64,000 bases of DNA from assembly GCF_042657185.1 (NCBI RefSeq), contig NZ_JBHSNN010000012.1. One strand, 5' to 3'. A program made the position numbers and the translations under genes. The notes beneath the pieces are model-generated. The model had not been told where the DNA came from. It did not search any database and saw only the letters and a list, made by a program, of their open reading frames with translations. Source of the DNA: Ureibacillus thermophilus. Lineage in GTDB: Bacteria > Bacillota > Bacilli > Bacillales_A > Planococcaceae. Positions 25,503 through 34,286 of the stretch are shown piece after piece (positions within the stretch are counted from its first letter, which is position 1; each line of letters starts with the position of its first letter).

Positions 25503-25958
25503 CTATAATGCTCCAGAACTGATCACTTCCGCAGATTCAACAAATTCCAATTCGTTCAGCTTTTTAATCAGCTCATGCAAATCAATAACCATGCTTGTTA
25601 CATCCAAAGAAAGGGTGACGTTGGCTCGGCCTTGAATGGGTATGGTTTGATGGATGGTTAAAATGTTGCAGTGCGCTTCTGTAATCACTTCCAACACTTT
25701 TGCCAACGTTCCCTTTTGATCTTGCAGTTGAATAATGATCGTTAAAATTCTTTCTTTTACGATGGAGTGAAAGGGAAAGACGGCATCCCGATATTTATAA
25801 AAGGCGCTTCTCGATAAGTCCACTTGTTTGACTGCATCCCAGATCGAATTCACTTTCCCTGATTCCAACAGCCTTTTTGCCTCCAACGTTTTTTGCATCG
25901 CATCGGTCAACACATCTTCCCTTACTAAATAATAGCGTTGTTCAGCAACATTCTTCAT
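25503..25958 (-). CDS. pheB: ACT-domain protein PheB
   Basis: A 151-residue protein conserved beside pheA and obg in Bacillus, often annotated as chorismate-mutase-like although activity is unproven. It has an HTH-like helical region (DAVKQVDLSRSAFYKYRDAVFPF) and a C-terminal ACT domain (ITIIIQLQDQKGTLAKVLEVI). ATG 25958 sits 7 bases behind GGAGG; nearer upstream ATGs are too close to it. It follows obg within 16 bases. Confidence 0.92.
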   Translation of the reverse strand: MKNVAEQRYYLVREDVLTDAMQKTLEAKRLLESGKVNSIWDAVKQVDLSRSAFYKYRDAVFPFHSIVKERILTIIIQLQDQKGTLAKVLEVITEAHCNILTIHQTIPIQGRANVTLSLDVTSMVIDLHELIKKLNELEFVESAEVISSGAL

Positions 25959-25973
25959 CTCCATCCCTCCCAA

Positions 25974-27260
25974 CTATTCAATAAATTCAAATTCGTAATC
26001 TAAAATGCGCACAGTGTCTCCGTCTTTCGCACCGCGTTCTCTTAAAGCATCGTCTACCCCCATATGACGAAGCTGTCTTGCAAATCGGCGGATGGATTCA
26101 TCACGGCTGAAATCCGTCATTTTAAAGAGACGCTCAATTGTATATCCGCTTAAAATATAAGCGCCATCATCGTCGCGGGTAATTTCAAAATCCCGTTCTT
26201 TTTTCTCATGTTTATAAACGACTGTTGCATCGCTTTCATCCGCGATATCATACAGTTCGAAATATGGAGTAACCTCCAGTAAGTCGGCAATTTCATGCAA
26301 TAGCGGTTTAAGCCCTTGTTTGGTAATGGCGGAAATAGGAAAGACTTTTATATCATCCCCAAGTTTTTTCTTAAATTCTGCTAAGTTTTCTTCCGCACCC
26401 GGCATGTCCATTTTATTGGCCACCACAATTTGTGGACGTTCTGTCAGGCGCAAATCATATTGTTCCAACTCTTTATTGATGGTTACATAATCTTCATAAG
26501 GGTCTCGCCCTTCCATTCCAGACATATCCACCACATGGACAATAACTCTTGTCCGTTCGATATGGCGCAAAAATTGAATGCCTAACCCCACACCTTGATG
26601 AGCGCCTTCGATTAACCCCGGCAAGTCAGCCATGACGAAGCTGCGGCCGTCATCCGTTTCCACTACACCAAGATTTGGAACAATCGTTGTAAAATGATAT
26701 GCACCAATTTTTGGTTTTGCGGCAGACACAACAGAAAGCAATGTGGATTTCCCGACGCTTGGATATCCGACAAGACCAACATCGGCTAATAATTTTAATT
26801 CTAATATAACATTTAATTCTTGCCCTGGCTCTCCTTTTTCTGCAATTTCCGGTGCAGGATTAGCAGGTGTGGCAAATCGCATATTTCCTCTTCCTCCGCG
26901 GCCACCTTTTGCAATAATTGCCTGCTGTCCATGTTCAACTAAATCGGCAATCACTTTTCCCGTCTCTTCATTAATAACCACCGTACCTGGTGGAACTTTT
27001 ACAATTAAATCTTTTGCATTTTTCCCATGCATGCCTTTACTCATGCCGTTTTCGCCGCGGGATGCTTTAAAATGGCGATTGTAGCGGAAATCCATCAATG
27101 TGCGCAAACCTTCATCCACTTCAAATACAACGTTACCGCCATTTCCTCCATCCCCGCCAGCCGGGCCGCCATAAGGAACATATTTTTCACGGCGAAAGGC
27201 AACCATTCCATCCCCGCCATCTCCACCTTTTACATATATTTTTACGTGATCAACAAACAT
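25974..27260 (-). CDS. obgE: GTPase Obg
   Basis: An essential GTPase tied to ribosome assembly, the stress response and sporulation initiation. In 428 residues it has the glycine-rich OBG fold at 1-158 (KGGDGGDGMVAFRREKYVPYGGPAGGDGG in part). The G domain has GYPSVGKST, DLPGLIEGA and NKMD. A C-terminal OCT domain (DDGAYILSGYTIERLF) is typical of the Gram-positive form. ATG 27260 follows AGGAGTG, 4 bases after spo0B. Confidence 0.97.
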   Translation of the reverse strand: MFVDHVKIYVKGGDGGDGMVAFRREKYVPYGGPAGGDGGNGGNVVFEVDEGLRTLMDFRYNRHFKASRGENGMSKGMHGKNAKDLIVKVPPGTVVINEETGKVIADLVEHGQQAIIAKGGRGGRGNMRFATPANPAPEIAEKGEPGQELNVILELKLLADVGLVGYPSVGKSTLLSVVSAAKPKIGAYHFTTIVPNLGVVETDDGRSFVMADLPGLIEGAHQGVGLGIQFLRHIERTRVIVHVVDMSGMEGRDPYEDYVTINKELEQYDLRLTERPQIVVANKMDMPGAEENLAEFKKKLGDDIKVFPISAITKQGLKPLLHEIADLLEVTPYFELYDIADESDATVVYKHEKKERDFEITRDDDGAYILSGYTIERLFKMTDFSRDESIRRFARQLRHMGVDDALRERGAKDGDTVRILDYEFEFIE

Positions 27261-27264
27261 ATTT

Positions 27265-27783
27265 TCACTCCTTAATGGTTAAAACATATTTCCATTCATG
27301 GTTCGTTTCTTTTTCCGTTATTACTTTCAACTGACGATTGACATCAGAATGGAAAGGCTCCACATCCCACTTTCCTTGCAAATCAAAGATGATATTTACC
27401 ATTTCTTCGTTTGCTTTCACTTCCATCAGCAGTTGCTGCTCGGTATATGGGTCAAGATGAGCATAAACATGCTGAATCGTCTCTTCTAAGTATTCGACAG
27501 TTTCCCAATCTTTTTTCACTTTTGGAGTCATTGTGACATTACTTTTTAACAAAAATTCAATGGAAGGAAACCGATAACGAAAGGTTTGAACCCATTCAAC
27601 GGTTTTCGGCCAGTTCAATTTATTTAAATTTGAATAAAATCTATATTGATTGCAATAATTTTCTATATGTTTTTTCGCATCTTCAATTCGATTTAAATCT
27701 AAATTCATTTTGATTAATTGCAACTGATTAATAAAATCATGATTTACTGCCCTCAAAATTTCACCAGTTGAAAGTTTCGTCAA
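27265..27783 (-). CDS. spo0B: Sporulation initiation phosphotransferase Spo0B
   Basis: Passes phosphate from Spo0F~P to Spo0A in the sporulation phosphorelay. The 172-residue protein keeps the phosphoacceptor histidine context VNHDFINQLQLIK (H15 from this start), the helical hairpin that dimerises, and a degenerate ATPase-like C-terminal domain. TTG 27783 is spaced well from GGAG; GTG 27792 is directly attached to AGGA and less likely. Sequence divergence is high, as usual for Spo0B; the position before obg is conserved. Confidence 0.88.
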   Translation of the reverse strand: MTKLSTGEILRAVNHDFINQLQLIKMNLDLNRIEDAKKHIENYCNQYRFYSNLNKLNWPKTVEWVQTFRYRFPSIEFLLKSNVTMTPKVKKDWETVEYLEETIQHVYAHLDPYTEQQLLMEVKANEEMVNIIFDLQGKWDVEPFHSDVNRQLKVITEKETNHEWKYVLTIKE

Positions 27784-27880
27784 TTCCCCCACTCCTACAC
27801 AACTTTTCTAACCAATACCTTTTTTAGTATAACAAGTTTTTCTTCGCATTTCTTCTATCAAATCGTCCATTTTTAGAAAT

Positions 27881-27908
27881 AAAAAAAGGACTGCATCTTT
27901 GCAGTCTG
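27881..27908 (-). terminator. Terminator upstream of spo0B
   Basis: A 7-bp GACTGCA/TGCAGTC stem followed on the minus strand by seven T residues. It ends transcription arriving from the rpmA side and adjoins repeat A copy 2. Confidence 0.8.
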
Positions 27909-27909
27909 A

Positions 27910-28185
27910 AGAGGCTGGGACATAAACCAAAAATTATAGGGGTAGCTGAAAGAGTTTTGATAAAAAATTGATATAACTAAAAATTGATTGGAGTGACGGG
28001 GCGACTCCTGCGGGAACAGCCCGTGTCTCGAGACACCGCAGGAGCGAAGGAATGAGCTCCGAGGAGGCTCGAGCCGGGCCCGCGGAAAGCGTCCCCGGAA
28101 CGGAAATCAATTTTAATAACATATCAAAAAAACATCATTTTCTCCTTGGAGAAAATGATGTTTTTTTAGATTTGTCCCAGCCTCT
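27910..28185. repeat. Composite intergenic repeat A, copy 2 (MITE-like)
   Basis: A 276-bp copy with the same 13-bp perfect inverted termini (27910-27922, 28173-28185), GC-rich core and bidirectional hairpin as copy 1. It is nearly identical to copy 1 except for a short difference after GCGACTCCTGCG. It lies between the spo0B upstream terminator and a small membrane-protein gene. Confidence 0.87.
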
Positions 28186-28234
28186 TGCTCTTTCTTCCAT
28201 GCGTTTTAAAATTCCACTTCGCAACAAAACAATT

Positions 28235-28468
28235 TTATTTAACATTATTTTTTTCAACTATATCTCGAATAATTAAAATAATTCCAACTATGAAGAAAAT
28301 TACACTGGAAACAATCAAAACATATCCAGAATTAAAAAAAACATTATAAAAAGTCCCTTTATCCGAAGATCCTAGATTTAAAGTTAATATAGCAGCAACA
28401 ATATATTGAGTTGAAATTAAAATAGCTGAAACGACAAAAAACAATGTTCCTAAAATTTTACGATTCAA
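28235..28468 (-). CDS. Small two-segment membrane protein, unrecognised
   Basis: The 77-residue frame contains two hydrophobic segments (about 6-30 and 45-68) and a short charged tail (RDIVEKNNVK). It starts at TTG 28468 behind AAAGGG. I do not recognise a family. It is AT-rich, sits in a spacer next to repeat A copy 2, and diverges from the small secreted-protein relic at 28567. It could be a membrane-bound partner or immunity-like protein, but nothing in the sequence proves this. Confidence 0.5.
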   Translation of the reverse strand: MNRKILGTLFFVVSAILISTQYIVAAILTLNLGSSDKGTFYNVFFNSGYVLIVSSVIFFIVGIILIIRDIVEKNNVK

Positions 28469-28566
28469 TATACCAACCCTTTCCTATTTTGTTAATTTTA
28501 GTTGACTTTGAAATCCCTTCCGTTAAAGTTAATTGTATACCATTTATTCCAAAAGGAGGATATTAT

Positions 28567-28831
28567 ATGAATTTGAAATCTATTTTTTCAACTGTTTTAT
28601 TGGCTTTTACAGTATTTTTCATCACGTCGTTTAGTGCCTCAGCTTATGACAATAGAACCTGGTTATTCTGGATATTGGAGATTTGATCCAAAAGTGAGAA
28701 AATCAATAGGTACTTTAAGAAACCTTCTCCACGGACAATTTATGTCAGAAACTTCTGTTACCACAATGTATCCTACCCACCTTAATGGTCAATTAGACGG
28801 ATGGTTGGTTGCAGTAAAAACTAAATTATAA
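28567..28831 (+). pseudogene. Small secreted protein gene, frameshifted
   Basis: A strong AAAGGAGGA site precedes ATG 28567. The first frame gives a signal peptide (hydrophobic stretch ending SFSASA, then YDN) and stops at 28686. From about 28645 an overlapping frame continues as IEPGYSGYWRFDPKVRKSIG and ends at VKTKL (28831). A one-base shift would join them into a protein of about 87 residues with a mature part of about 60. Sequencing error or real decay cannot be told apart. The family is not recognised. Confidence 0.5.
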
Positions 28832-28878
28832 AAAACAAAAAGGAGTAGCATTCGCTACTCCTCTCAGATTCGTTTAAA

Positions 28879-29178
28879 TTATGCTTCTTTAGCAACAGGG
28901 TATACACTTACTTTTTTCTTGTCGCGCCCCATACGTTCGAAACGTACGATGCCGTCAACTTTTGCGTAAAGTGTATCGTCACCACCGCGGCCTACGTTTA
29001 AACCTGGGTAAATTTTTGTACCGCGTTGACGGTAAAGAATTGAACCACCAGTTACAAATTGACCATCCGCACGTTTAGCACCAAGGCGTTTTGCTTCAGA
29101 GTCACGACCGTTTTTAGTAGAACCTACCCCTTTTTTGGAAGCGAAGAATTGAAGGTCTAATGATAACAAGTATTTCAC
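28879..29178 (-). CDS. rpmA: 50S ribosomal protein L27 (with cleavable N-terminal leader)
   Basis: A 99-residue ribosomal protein whose N-terminal tail reaches the peptidyl-transferase centre. The sequence begins with a 12-residue leader ending LDLQFF before ASKKGVGST. This is the Firmicute extension removed by the protease Prp, which is encoded immediately upstream. GTG 29178 follows AGGAGGTG and overlaps the prp stop by four bases. Confidence 0.97.
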   Translation of the reverse strand: MKYLLSLDLQFFASKKGVGSTKNGRDSEAKRLGAKRADGQFVTGGSILYRQRGTKIYPGLNVGRGGDDTLYAKVDGIVRFERMGRDKKKVSVYPVAKEA

Positions 29179-29531
29179 TGTGTTCCACCTCCTACTTGCT
29201 TATACTTGATTTGAATATATTGGCCGTAGTTTTGAACCATCGAATATACTTGTGCAGTCATCACTTGCACAATCAACTGTAATTTCTCATCGATTTGAGA
29301 ATCTATATCCGTAGGCAAGTCTACTTTTAAGTAGCCTCCGCCCTCTGCTGCCTGTTCGATTTTCGGTTCAATATTTAATAATGCATATATGGCATTGACC
29401 GTACCAATGGCGATGGTCGATGCCCCTGCACATACTAAATCTCTTCCCGATTCATCGTATTCAGCATGTCCAGAAAACTCAAAGGCCGATACACGTCGAT
29501 TTTCATCATGATGAATCGTTACTGTGATCAT
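29175..29531 (-). CDS. prp: Ribosomal-processing cysteine protease Prp
   Basis: Cleaves the L27 leader after the FF residues in Firmicutes. The 118-residue protein has the catalytic pair in SGHAEYDESGRDLVCAG: H22 and C34, matching the numbering of the characterised family. It lies between rplU and rpmA in the conserved rplU-prp-rpmA operon, overlapping rpmA by four bases. Confidence 0.95.
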   Translation of the reverse strand: MITVTIHHDENRRVSAFEFSGHAEYDESGRDLVCAGASTIAIGTVNAIYALLNIEPKIEQAAEGGGYLKVDLPTDIDSQIDEKLQLIVQVMTAQVYSMVQNYGQYIQIKYKQVGGGTQ

Positions 29532-29542
29532 TCAGCCACCTC

Positions 29543-29851
29543 TTATGCGTTGATGGACTCGATCACTAATTTTGTATAAGGTTGACGGTGACCTTGTTTA
29601 CGGCGATAGTTTTTCTTAGCTTTGTATTTGAAAACAGTGATTTTTTTGCCGCGGCCTTCTTTCACTACTTTCGCAGTTACAGTTGCGCCTTCAACAGTTG
29701 GAGTACCAACTTTCACTGTTTCGCCGCCAACGAAAAGAACTTTATCGAAAGTTACAGTTTCGTTAGGCTCAACACCTAATTTTTCAACGTAAATTTCTTG
29801 TCCAGCTTCAACTTTATACTGTTTGCCACCAGTTTCGATAATAGCGTACAT
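29543..29851 (-). CDS. rplU: 50S ribosomal protein L21
   Basis: A 102-residue primary ribosomal protein starting MYAIIETGGKQYKVE and ending with the conserved KAKKNYRRKQGHRQPYTKL block. ATG 29851 is preceded by GAGGAGGTG. It is the first gene of rplU-prp-rpmA and has an upstream RNA leader. Confidence 0.98.
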   Translation of the reverse strand: MYAIIETGGKQYKVEAGQEIYVEKLGVEPNETVTFDKVLFVGGETVKVGTPTVEGATVTAKVVKEGRGKKITVFKYKAKKNYRRKQGHRQPYTKLVIESINA

Positions 29852-29965
29852 CTTTGCACCTCCTCTAGTCTAAGACTCGCCTGTGGAAAGGTGATCCATG
29901 TGATGCTTAAAGACCCTCCCAGAGCGGTTGTAGCACAGGTGCTACATAACATATGAAATGTTATC
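29852..29965 (-). ncRNA. L21 ribosomal protein leader
   Basis: The minus-strand sequence before rplU contains the conserved L21 leader blocks: CTCTGGGAGGGTCTTTAA, CATCACATGGATCACC and ACAGGCGAGTCTTAGACT, then the ribosome-binding site. A GTAGCACCTGTGCTAC hairpin lies upstream (29929-29945 region). Such leaders are proposed to autoregulate rplU. Confidence 0.8.
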
Positions 29966-29977
29966 ATACTGGAAGGG

Positions 29978-30616
29978 TTAAGTCAATCGATTCAATACAT
30001 ATTTTTCAAAAGCAATACGGTATTTTCGATAGCGCCATTCTTGCACTACTTTCATCCATAAAAAGATGCTTAACACAAATAAAAATAATGTTTGGGGAAG
30101 CATTACAAAGGTAATGATGGCTGACAAGGAAATGAGTATGAGTGAAATGGCAAGAAACAACTCGTACATTTTGACCTTTTTTGAAAAGATTAAAATAAGT
30201 GAAAACACAATTCTTCCACCGTCCAAAGGCCAAACCGGAATTAAATTAATGAGCAAAAGAATCATTTGAATTTTGATCAACTGCTTGGCCAATATAGGGT
30301 CTAAAAAAGAGGCCATCAACATGAAGCAAAAAGTAGCTACGGGACCGCCAAGGCTGATTAGGAGTTGTTTGTGAGGAGATAAAGCATATCCACCCTCCAG
30401 TTCAATTTCTCCCCCATACGGCATAATGACGCAGCGCTTCACCTTCACTCCTAACAGCCATGCAACGAGCATATGCCCTAGTTCATGAACTAATAATGAA
30501 GATAAAATGAGGGCATAATAACTGACATTACCGTACAAGATTAAACCAAATAACAGAGGCAAAAATAATGGATGAATGGTCATACGCATCATGGCAGCAT
30601 ATGCTCTTTCATCCAT
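29978..30616 (-). CDS. spoIVFB: Stage IV sporulation protein FB, pro-sigma-K protease, short form
   Basis: A site-2-type intramembrane metalloprotease (M50) that processes pro-sigma-K in the mother cell. The 212-residue protein has HELGH (H44, E45, H48) in a membrane segment and the second metal ligand in PVWPLDGGR (D132). The B. subtilis enzyme has about 288 residues with a C-terminal CBS domain; here the protein ends soon after the last membrane segment, so the CBS domain is absent. It overlaps spoIVFA by 28 bases; the exact start is uncertain (MDERAYAAMM or a nearby Met). Confidence 0.88.
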   Translation of the reverse strand: MDERAYAAMMRMTIHPLFLPLLFGLILYGNVSYYALILSSLLVHELGHMLVAWLLGVKVKRCVIMPYGGEIELEGGYALSPHKQLLISLGGPVATFCFMLMASFLDPILAKQLIKIQMILLLINLIPVWPLDGGRIVFSLILIFSKKVKMYELFLAISLILISLSAIITFVMLPQTLFLFVLSIFLWMKVVQEWRYRKYRIAFEKYVLNRLT

Positions 30617-31158
30617 GATAATGTCTCTTCTAAATTTAGAATGTTCCCATCCTTTTCAACTTGAATGTATAAATCTCCCGGTTCTTTCTTGCCAATCGTG
30701 CTCCCTCTTTCAATAGATGTATACGGAAGCAACGAGAAAGAATCCACATTTCCATATGTCACGGTTGTATCGTCTTCATAATAAACTGAAATCGTTTTCC
30801 CCGTATCTTTCGAATATCCCGTGTACACAACGAGACCATGGTCCACTGCTATAATCGGCACGGCTTCATCATAGGTAAACAAATACCCTTTGTAATAAGG
30901 TTTAACTTGTACAAAGGTAAGGAGTTCTTGGTTAATAGGCTCTGAAGAAACCGCAATCTTATCCTTTGACTCTCTGCCGAAAATTTCTCTCAGCACATGG
31001 CGCATAAATTTTAAGTCTTCAGAGCTATATACGATTTTCTTCACATCCACCGAAATTTTTCCACTTTCTTGAAGATGGCCAGCTGTCAGAACGCTAATGC
31101 AAAGAAAAAAGGCTGTAATCCATTTCCATTTTTTCACCATACCCTCATCCATTCCCAT
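30589..31158 (-). CDS. spoIVFA: Stage IV sporulation protein FA
   Basis: Holds SpoIVFB inactive in the outer forespore membrane until signalled. The 189-residue protein has one N-terminal membrane segment (WITAFFLCISVLTAG) and an extracytoplasmic domain with an M23/LytM-like layout (VDHGLVVYTGYSKDTGKTISV, TYGNVDSF, YIQVEKDG). It is shorter than the B. subtilis protein (about 264). The start could also be one of the following Met codons. Confidence 0.82.
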   Translation of the reverse strand: MGMDEGMVKKWKWITAFFLCISVLTAGHLQESGKISVDVKKIVYSSEDLKFMRHVLREIFGRESKDKIAVSSEPINQELLTFVQVKPYYKGYLFTYDEAVPIIAVDHGLVVYTGYSKDTGKTISVYYEDDTTVTYGNVDSFSLLPYTSIERGSTIGKKEPGDLYIQVEKDGNILNLEETLSWMKEHMLP

Positions 31159-31222
31159 TTTTCCTTATTATATGAACGAGATGAAAATACGATTCTATTT
31201 GCAGAAAATGAGAATGGACGGA

Positions 31223-31332
31223 AAACAAAAAAAGACTGCCCAAAGGTTGCGCCGCTTTGTTGATTTCGAATGCAACTCCATCGTCTTGGTCATCAACAAA
31301 GTGTCGAATCTTTACACAGCCTTTTCATATGA
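31223..31332 (-). terminator. Imperfect long hairpin after minD
   Basis: CTTTGTTGAT pairs with ATCAACAAAG around a central loop, followed on the minus strand by GGGCAGTC and a seven-T run. It probably ends the mre-min transcript; the outer stem is imperfect. Confidence 0.5.
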
Positions 31333-31337
31333 AACGA

Positions 31338-32135
31338 TTATTTTGAGAAAATTGAAATTAACCGTTTAAATACTCCTTTATGTTCTTCTTCCAGGGTCAT
31401 TAAAGGCACTGATTCGCCCAAAATTCTTCTAGCAATATTGCGATAACCTAACGAAGCTTTATTATTTGGATCCATGACAATTGGTTCTCCTTTATTGGAA
31501 GAAGCAATTACGTCCTCATTATCGACAATGATTCCTAATAAATCAATGGAAAGATGAGTCGTAATTTCATTAATATCCATGCAATCGCCTTGATTGATTA
31601 AATCTTTTCGCACTCGGTTAATAATCAGTTTAGGTGGATCCATTTCTTCTTGTTCCAGCAAGCCAATAATACGGTCCGCATCCCGTACAGCTGAAATTTC
31701 AGGAGTTGTAACGACAATGGCGCTATCTGCACCGGCTACAGCGTTGCGATATCCTTGTTCAATTCCAGCAGGACAATCGATTAAAACGTATTCAAATTCT
31801 CTTTTTAATTCTTCAATTAATGTTTTCATTTGTTCAGGTGTCACTGCATTTTTATCAGTTGTTTGCGCAGCAGGCAATAAAAATAACTTCTCATCAACCC
31901 GTTTGTCTTTCACTAACGCTTGATGAATTTTACAGCGCCCTTCAACTACATCCACTAAATCATAAATAATTCGATTGTCTAGACCCAGTACGAGATCTAA
32001 ATTTCGAAGACCGATATCTGTATCCACTAAGCACACTTTTTTTCCTTGAAGTGCCAGAGCTGTCCCTAGGTTCGCTGTTGTTGTTGTTTTACCGACTCCG
32101 CCTTTACCTGAAGTTATTACAATAGCTTCCCCCAC
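31338..32135 (-). CDS. minD: Septum site-determining ATPase MinD
   Basis: A membrane-associated ParA/MinD-type ATPase that positions MinC and prevents polar division. The 265 residues include the deviant Walker A GKGGVGKTTTTANLG, the switch region CPAGIEQGY, and a C-terminal amphipathic membrane-targeting helix (HKGVFKRLISIFSK). The start is GTG 32135 behind AAAGGAGG, 1 base after minC. Confidence 0.97.
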   Translation of the reverse strand: MGEAIVITSGKGGVGKTTTTANLGTALALQGKKVCLVDTDIGLRNLDLVLGLDNRIIYDLVDVVEGRCKIHQALVKDKRVDEKLFLLPAAQTTDKNAVTPEQMKTLIEELKREFEYVLIDCPAGIEQGYRNAVAGADSAIVVTTPEISAVRDADRIIGLLEQEEMDPPKLIINRVRKDLINQGDCMDINEITTHLSIDLLGIIVDNEDVIASSNKGEPIVMDPNNKASLGYRNIARRILGESVPLMTLEEEHKGVFKRLISIFSK

Positions 32136-32136
32136 A

Positions 32137-32802
32137 TTAGCTACCTCCTTTAGTGTTTAATAATGCCCGAATTTTTCGCACTTCCTGTAATCGGTCATAT
32201 GAAATAATTCCTTCTTTATTTATATATGCAAACAACTGCTCTGCATGTTTTCTGACAATTGGTTTTTCATTCGACATCACTTCAATGACATCTGCTATGT
32301 AAACATGGGTCGGTTCGAACCAAGAAGCGGCAATAATTGCTTCCCGATTTCCTCCAACCCCTGCGTGGGCCATTCCTTTTAGTTTTCCTAATACAAAAAT
32401 ATTTCCGCCTGCTTCAATCTTCCCATTTGGATTCACATCGCCGATAACAATTATATCGCCTGGAGCCTGAATAATCTGCCCTGAACGTACAATGCCCACA
32501 TATGTATCGCATTGCAATTCTTGTTTTTTTGCATCGTTTTCATCCACTGAAATGACATTGCACATGATTTTTGATACGACCATTTTACCAGGGGTTTCAA
32601 TGATGTTGATAATTTCTTGCTTTTGCTGTTCGAGAAGGTAGCGATAACCTAAATCGAGGGAGACATTGACTTTCCCATCAATCCCACCTTCTGATACTTT
32701 CCGCTCAAGTTCTTCCACCAGGTCTCTGTAGGCGCACTGATCATCAAGCCGAAGCACTAATCCTTCTTTTGTCCCCTTCATATGGACAAACTGTTTTTTC
32801 AT
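32137..32802 (-). CDS. minC: Septum site-determining protein MinC
   Basis: Inhibits FtsZ assembly with MinD. The 221-residue protein has the N-terminal MinC_N domain and a C-terminal beta-helix domain with VRSGQIIQAPGDIIVIGDVNPNG and the MinD-contact motif AHAGVGGNREA. ATG 32802 follows GAGAGGTG. It lies between mreD and minD as in Bacillus. Confidence 0.96.
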   Translation of the reverse strand: MKKQFVHMKGTKEGLVLRLDDQCAYRDLVEELERKVSEGGIDGKVNVSLDLGYRYLLEQQKQEIINIIETPGKMVVSKIMCNVISVDENDAKKQELQCDTYVGIVRSGQIIQAPGDIIVIGDVNPNGKIEAGGNIFVLGKLKGMAHAGVGGNREAIIAASWFEPTHVYIADVIEVMSNEKPIVRKHAEQLFAYINKEGIISYDRLQEVRKIRALLNTKGGS

Positions 32803-32829
32803 AAGAGTGACACCTCTCGCTTGATCAAA

Positions 32830-33357
32830 TTAAGACAATTCACGAATCTTTTGCAACACTCTGGCGTCAATTAAATATTTAAATGCCCAACCTAGCATGA
32901 TTAAGTAGAGCAAATTCGCTAAAATGGAAGGAACTAATCGATTCATGAAAAATTCTATAAAAGGTAAATTTGTAAAATCAATGAAACGGAAGAAGTAGTA
33001 TAAAACCACTTCCATTAATGCAACAAGCAAAACTGATAAAATCGTAGTAATGCTTAAATGCTGGTGGATGTATTTTACAGACCAACCAGCAATGTAGCAT
33101 ACAAGAGGGTACAACACCGTATATAAACCAATGATATCAATGTAAAACACATCATACAAGAGTCCAAAAATTAAACCGTAAGCAACGGCGCGTTTAGGAT
33201 TGTAGTAAATGGATAGAAAAATTAAATAAAGGATAAGAAAACGGGGCACTAAATAAAAGAACTCCCCGTTCCATTCAATTGGTGAGAACAATGCAAATTC
33301 GGGCTCCAAAAAAAATAATAAAATTGCTAAAAAGGGTATCATTAATCGAATCCACAT
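32830..33357 (-). CDS. mreD: Rod shape-determining membrane protein MreD
   Basis: The 175-residue protein has about five hydrophobic segments and is part of the elongasome. Its ATG overlaps the last base of the mreC stop (TAATG), so translation is coupled. Sequence conservation is low, as normal for MreD; the mreB-mreC-mreD-minC-minD order supports the call. Confidence 0.92.
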   Translation of the reverse strand: MWIRLMIPFLAILLFFLEPEFALFSPIEWNGEFFYLVPRFLILYLIFLSIYYNPKRAVAYGLIFGLLYDVFYIDIIGLYTVLYPLVCYIAGWSVKYIHQHLSITTILSVLLVALMEVVLYYFFRFIDFTNLPFIEFFMNRLVPSILANLLYLIMLGWAFKYLIDARVLQKIRELS

Positions 33358-34274
33358 TATTCCTCTTCACCCTCACCCGGAATGCCCGTATTATTGGTTA
33401 AATCAGCATTTGTTCCATCACCATCAGAACCGTCGATTACCGTTGCACTGCGTTTTGCAATAATCACTTTCTCCAACATTGAAAAATCAGCTGCCGGTTT
33501 AATATATGCCATTTTTGTCAAACCAAAATCTTCAGTAGTTACTTCCGTAATTTCACCAATCAGGATGCCTTTCGGGAAGATGCCACCCAGACCGGAAGTT
33601 ACCACTTTATCGCCTTTATTAATTTCTAAACTGGAATCAATTCGTTTTAATATCAATTCATTACGCTTTTCGTCATAACCTTCAATTAAACCATGTGCGA
33701 CATTTTTTTTACTTTGAACGACTGCAGAAACGCGGAAATTTGGATTATTCGTATATAATAATTCCACTTCTGAAGTAAAAGGTGTTACTAAGCTAATTTT
33801 ACCTATCAACCCTTGCGTTGTGATTACAGCCATGTTTTTCTTTACCCCATGGGAAGAACCTTTATTGATGATGATTTTCTCTTCCCATTGGTCGGGATTT
33901 CTTGCAATTACCGTTGCCCGAAGCGGTTCATAATCTCTTAAACTCTCTTCATGATCCAAAAGGTCGCGCAATTGTTCGTTTTCGGATTTTAAATTATTTA
34001 CTTCTACCTGAAGAGCAGCAAAATCCTCCAATCTTGTTTTCAACCGCTGATTTTCTTCATACGTGTTCAGCAAAGATTGGACATTTTCAAAAATATTTGT
34101 TATGTAATTGGCTGGCTTAGCCACGATGCTTTGTGCCAAGCCAACCGAATCTTTAATGAATTGTTCGGGGAGAGTTGCATTTTGACGATCGCGTAATGAA
34201 AAACTGATCAATGCCACAAGTACAATTGTACCAACTAAAAGTACAATAATTTTTTTATTTGAAAAATGTGGCAT
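33357..34274 (-). CDS. mreC: Rod shape-determining protein MreC
   Basis: The 305-residue bitopic protein has an N-terminal membrane anchor (KIIVLLVGTIVLVALISF), a coiled coil at about 65-115, and two beta-barrel domains with ARNPDQWEEKIIINKGSSHGVKK. It ends in a Gly/Glu-rich tail. It scaffolds penicillin-binding proteins and links to MreB. It follows mreB by 12 bases. Confidence 0.95.
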   Translation of the reverse strand: MPHFSNKKIIVLLVGTIVLVALISFSLRDRQNATLPEQFIKDSVGLAQSIVAKPANYITNIFENVQSLLNTYEENQRLKTRLEDFAALQVEVNNLKSENEQLRDLLDHEESLRDYEPLRATVIARNPDQWEEKIIINKGSSHGVKKNMAVITTQGLIGKISLVTPFTSEVELLYTNNPNFRVSAVVQSKKNVAHGLIEGYDEKRNELILKRIDSSLEINKGDKVVTSGLGGIFPKGILIGEITEVTTEDFGLTKMAYIKPAADFSMLEKVIIAKRSATVIDGSDGDGTNADLTNNTGIPGEGEEE

Positions 34275-34286
34275 TGCTATCCCCCC

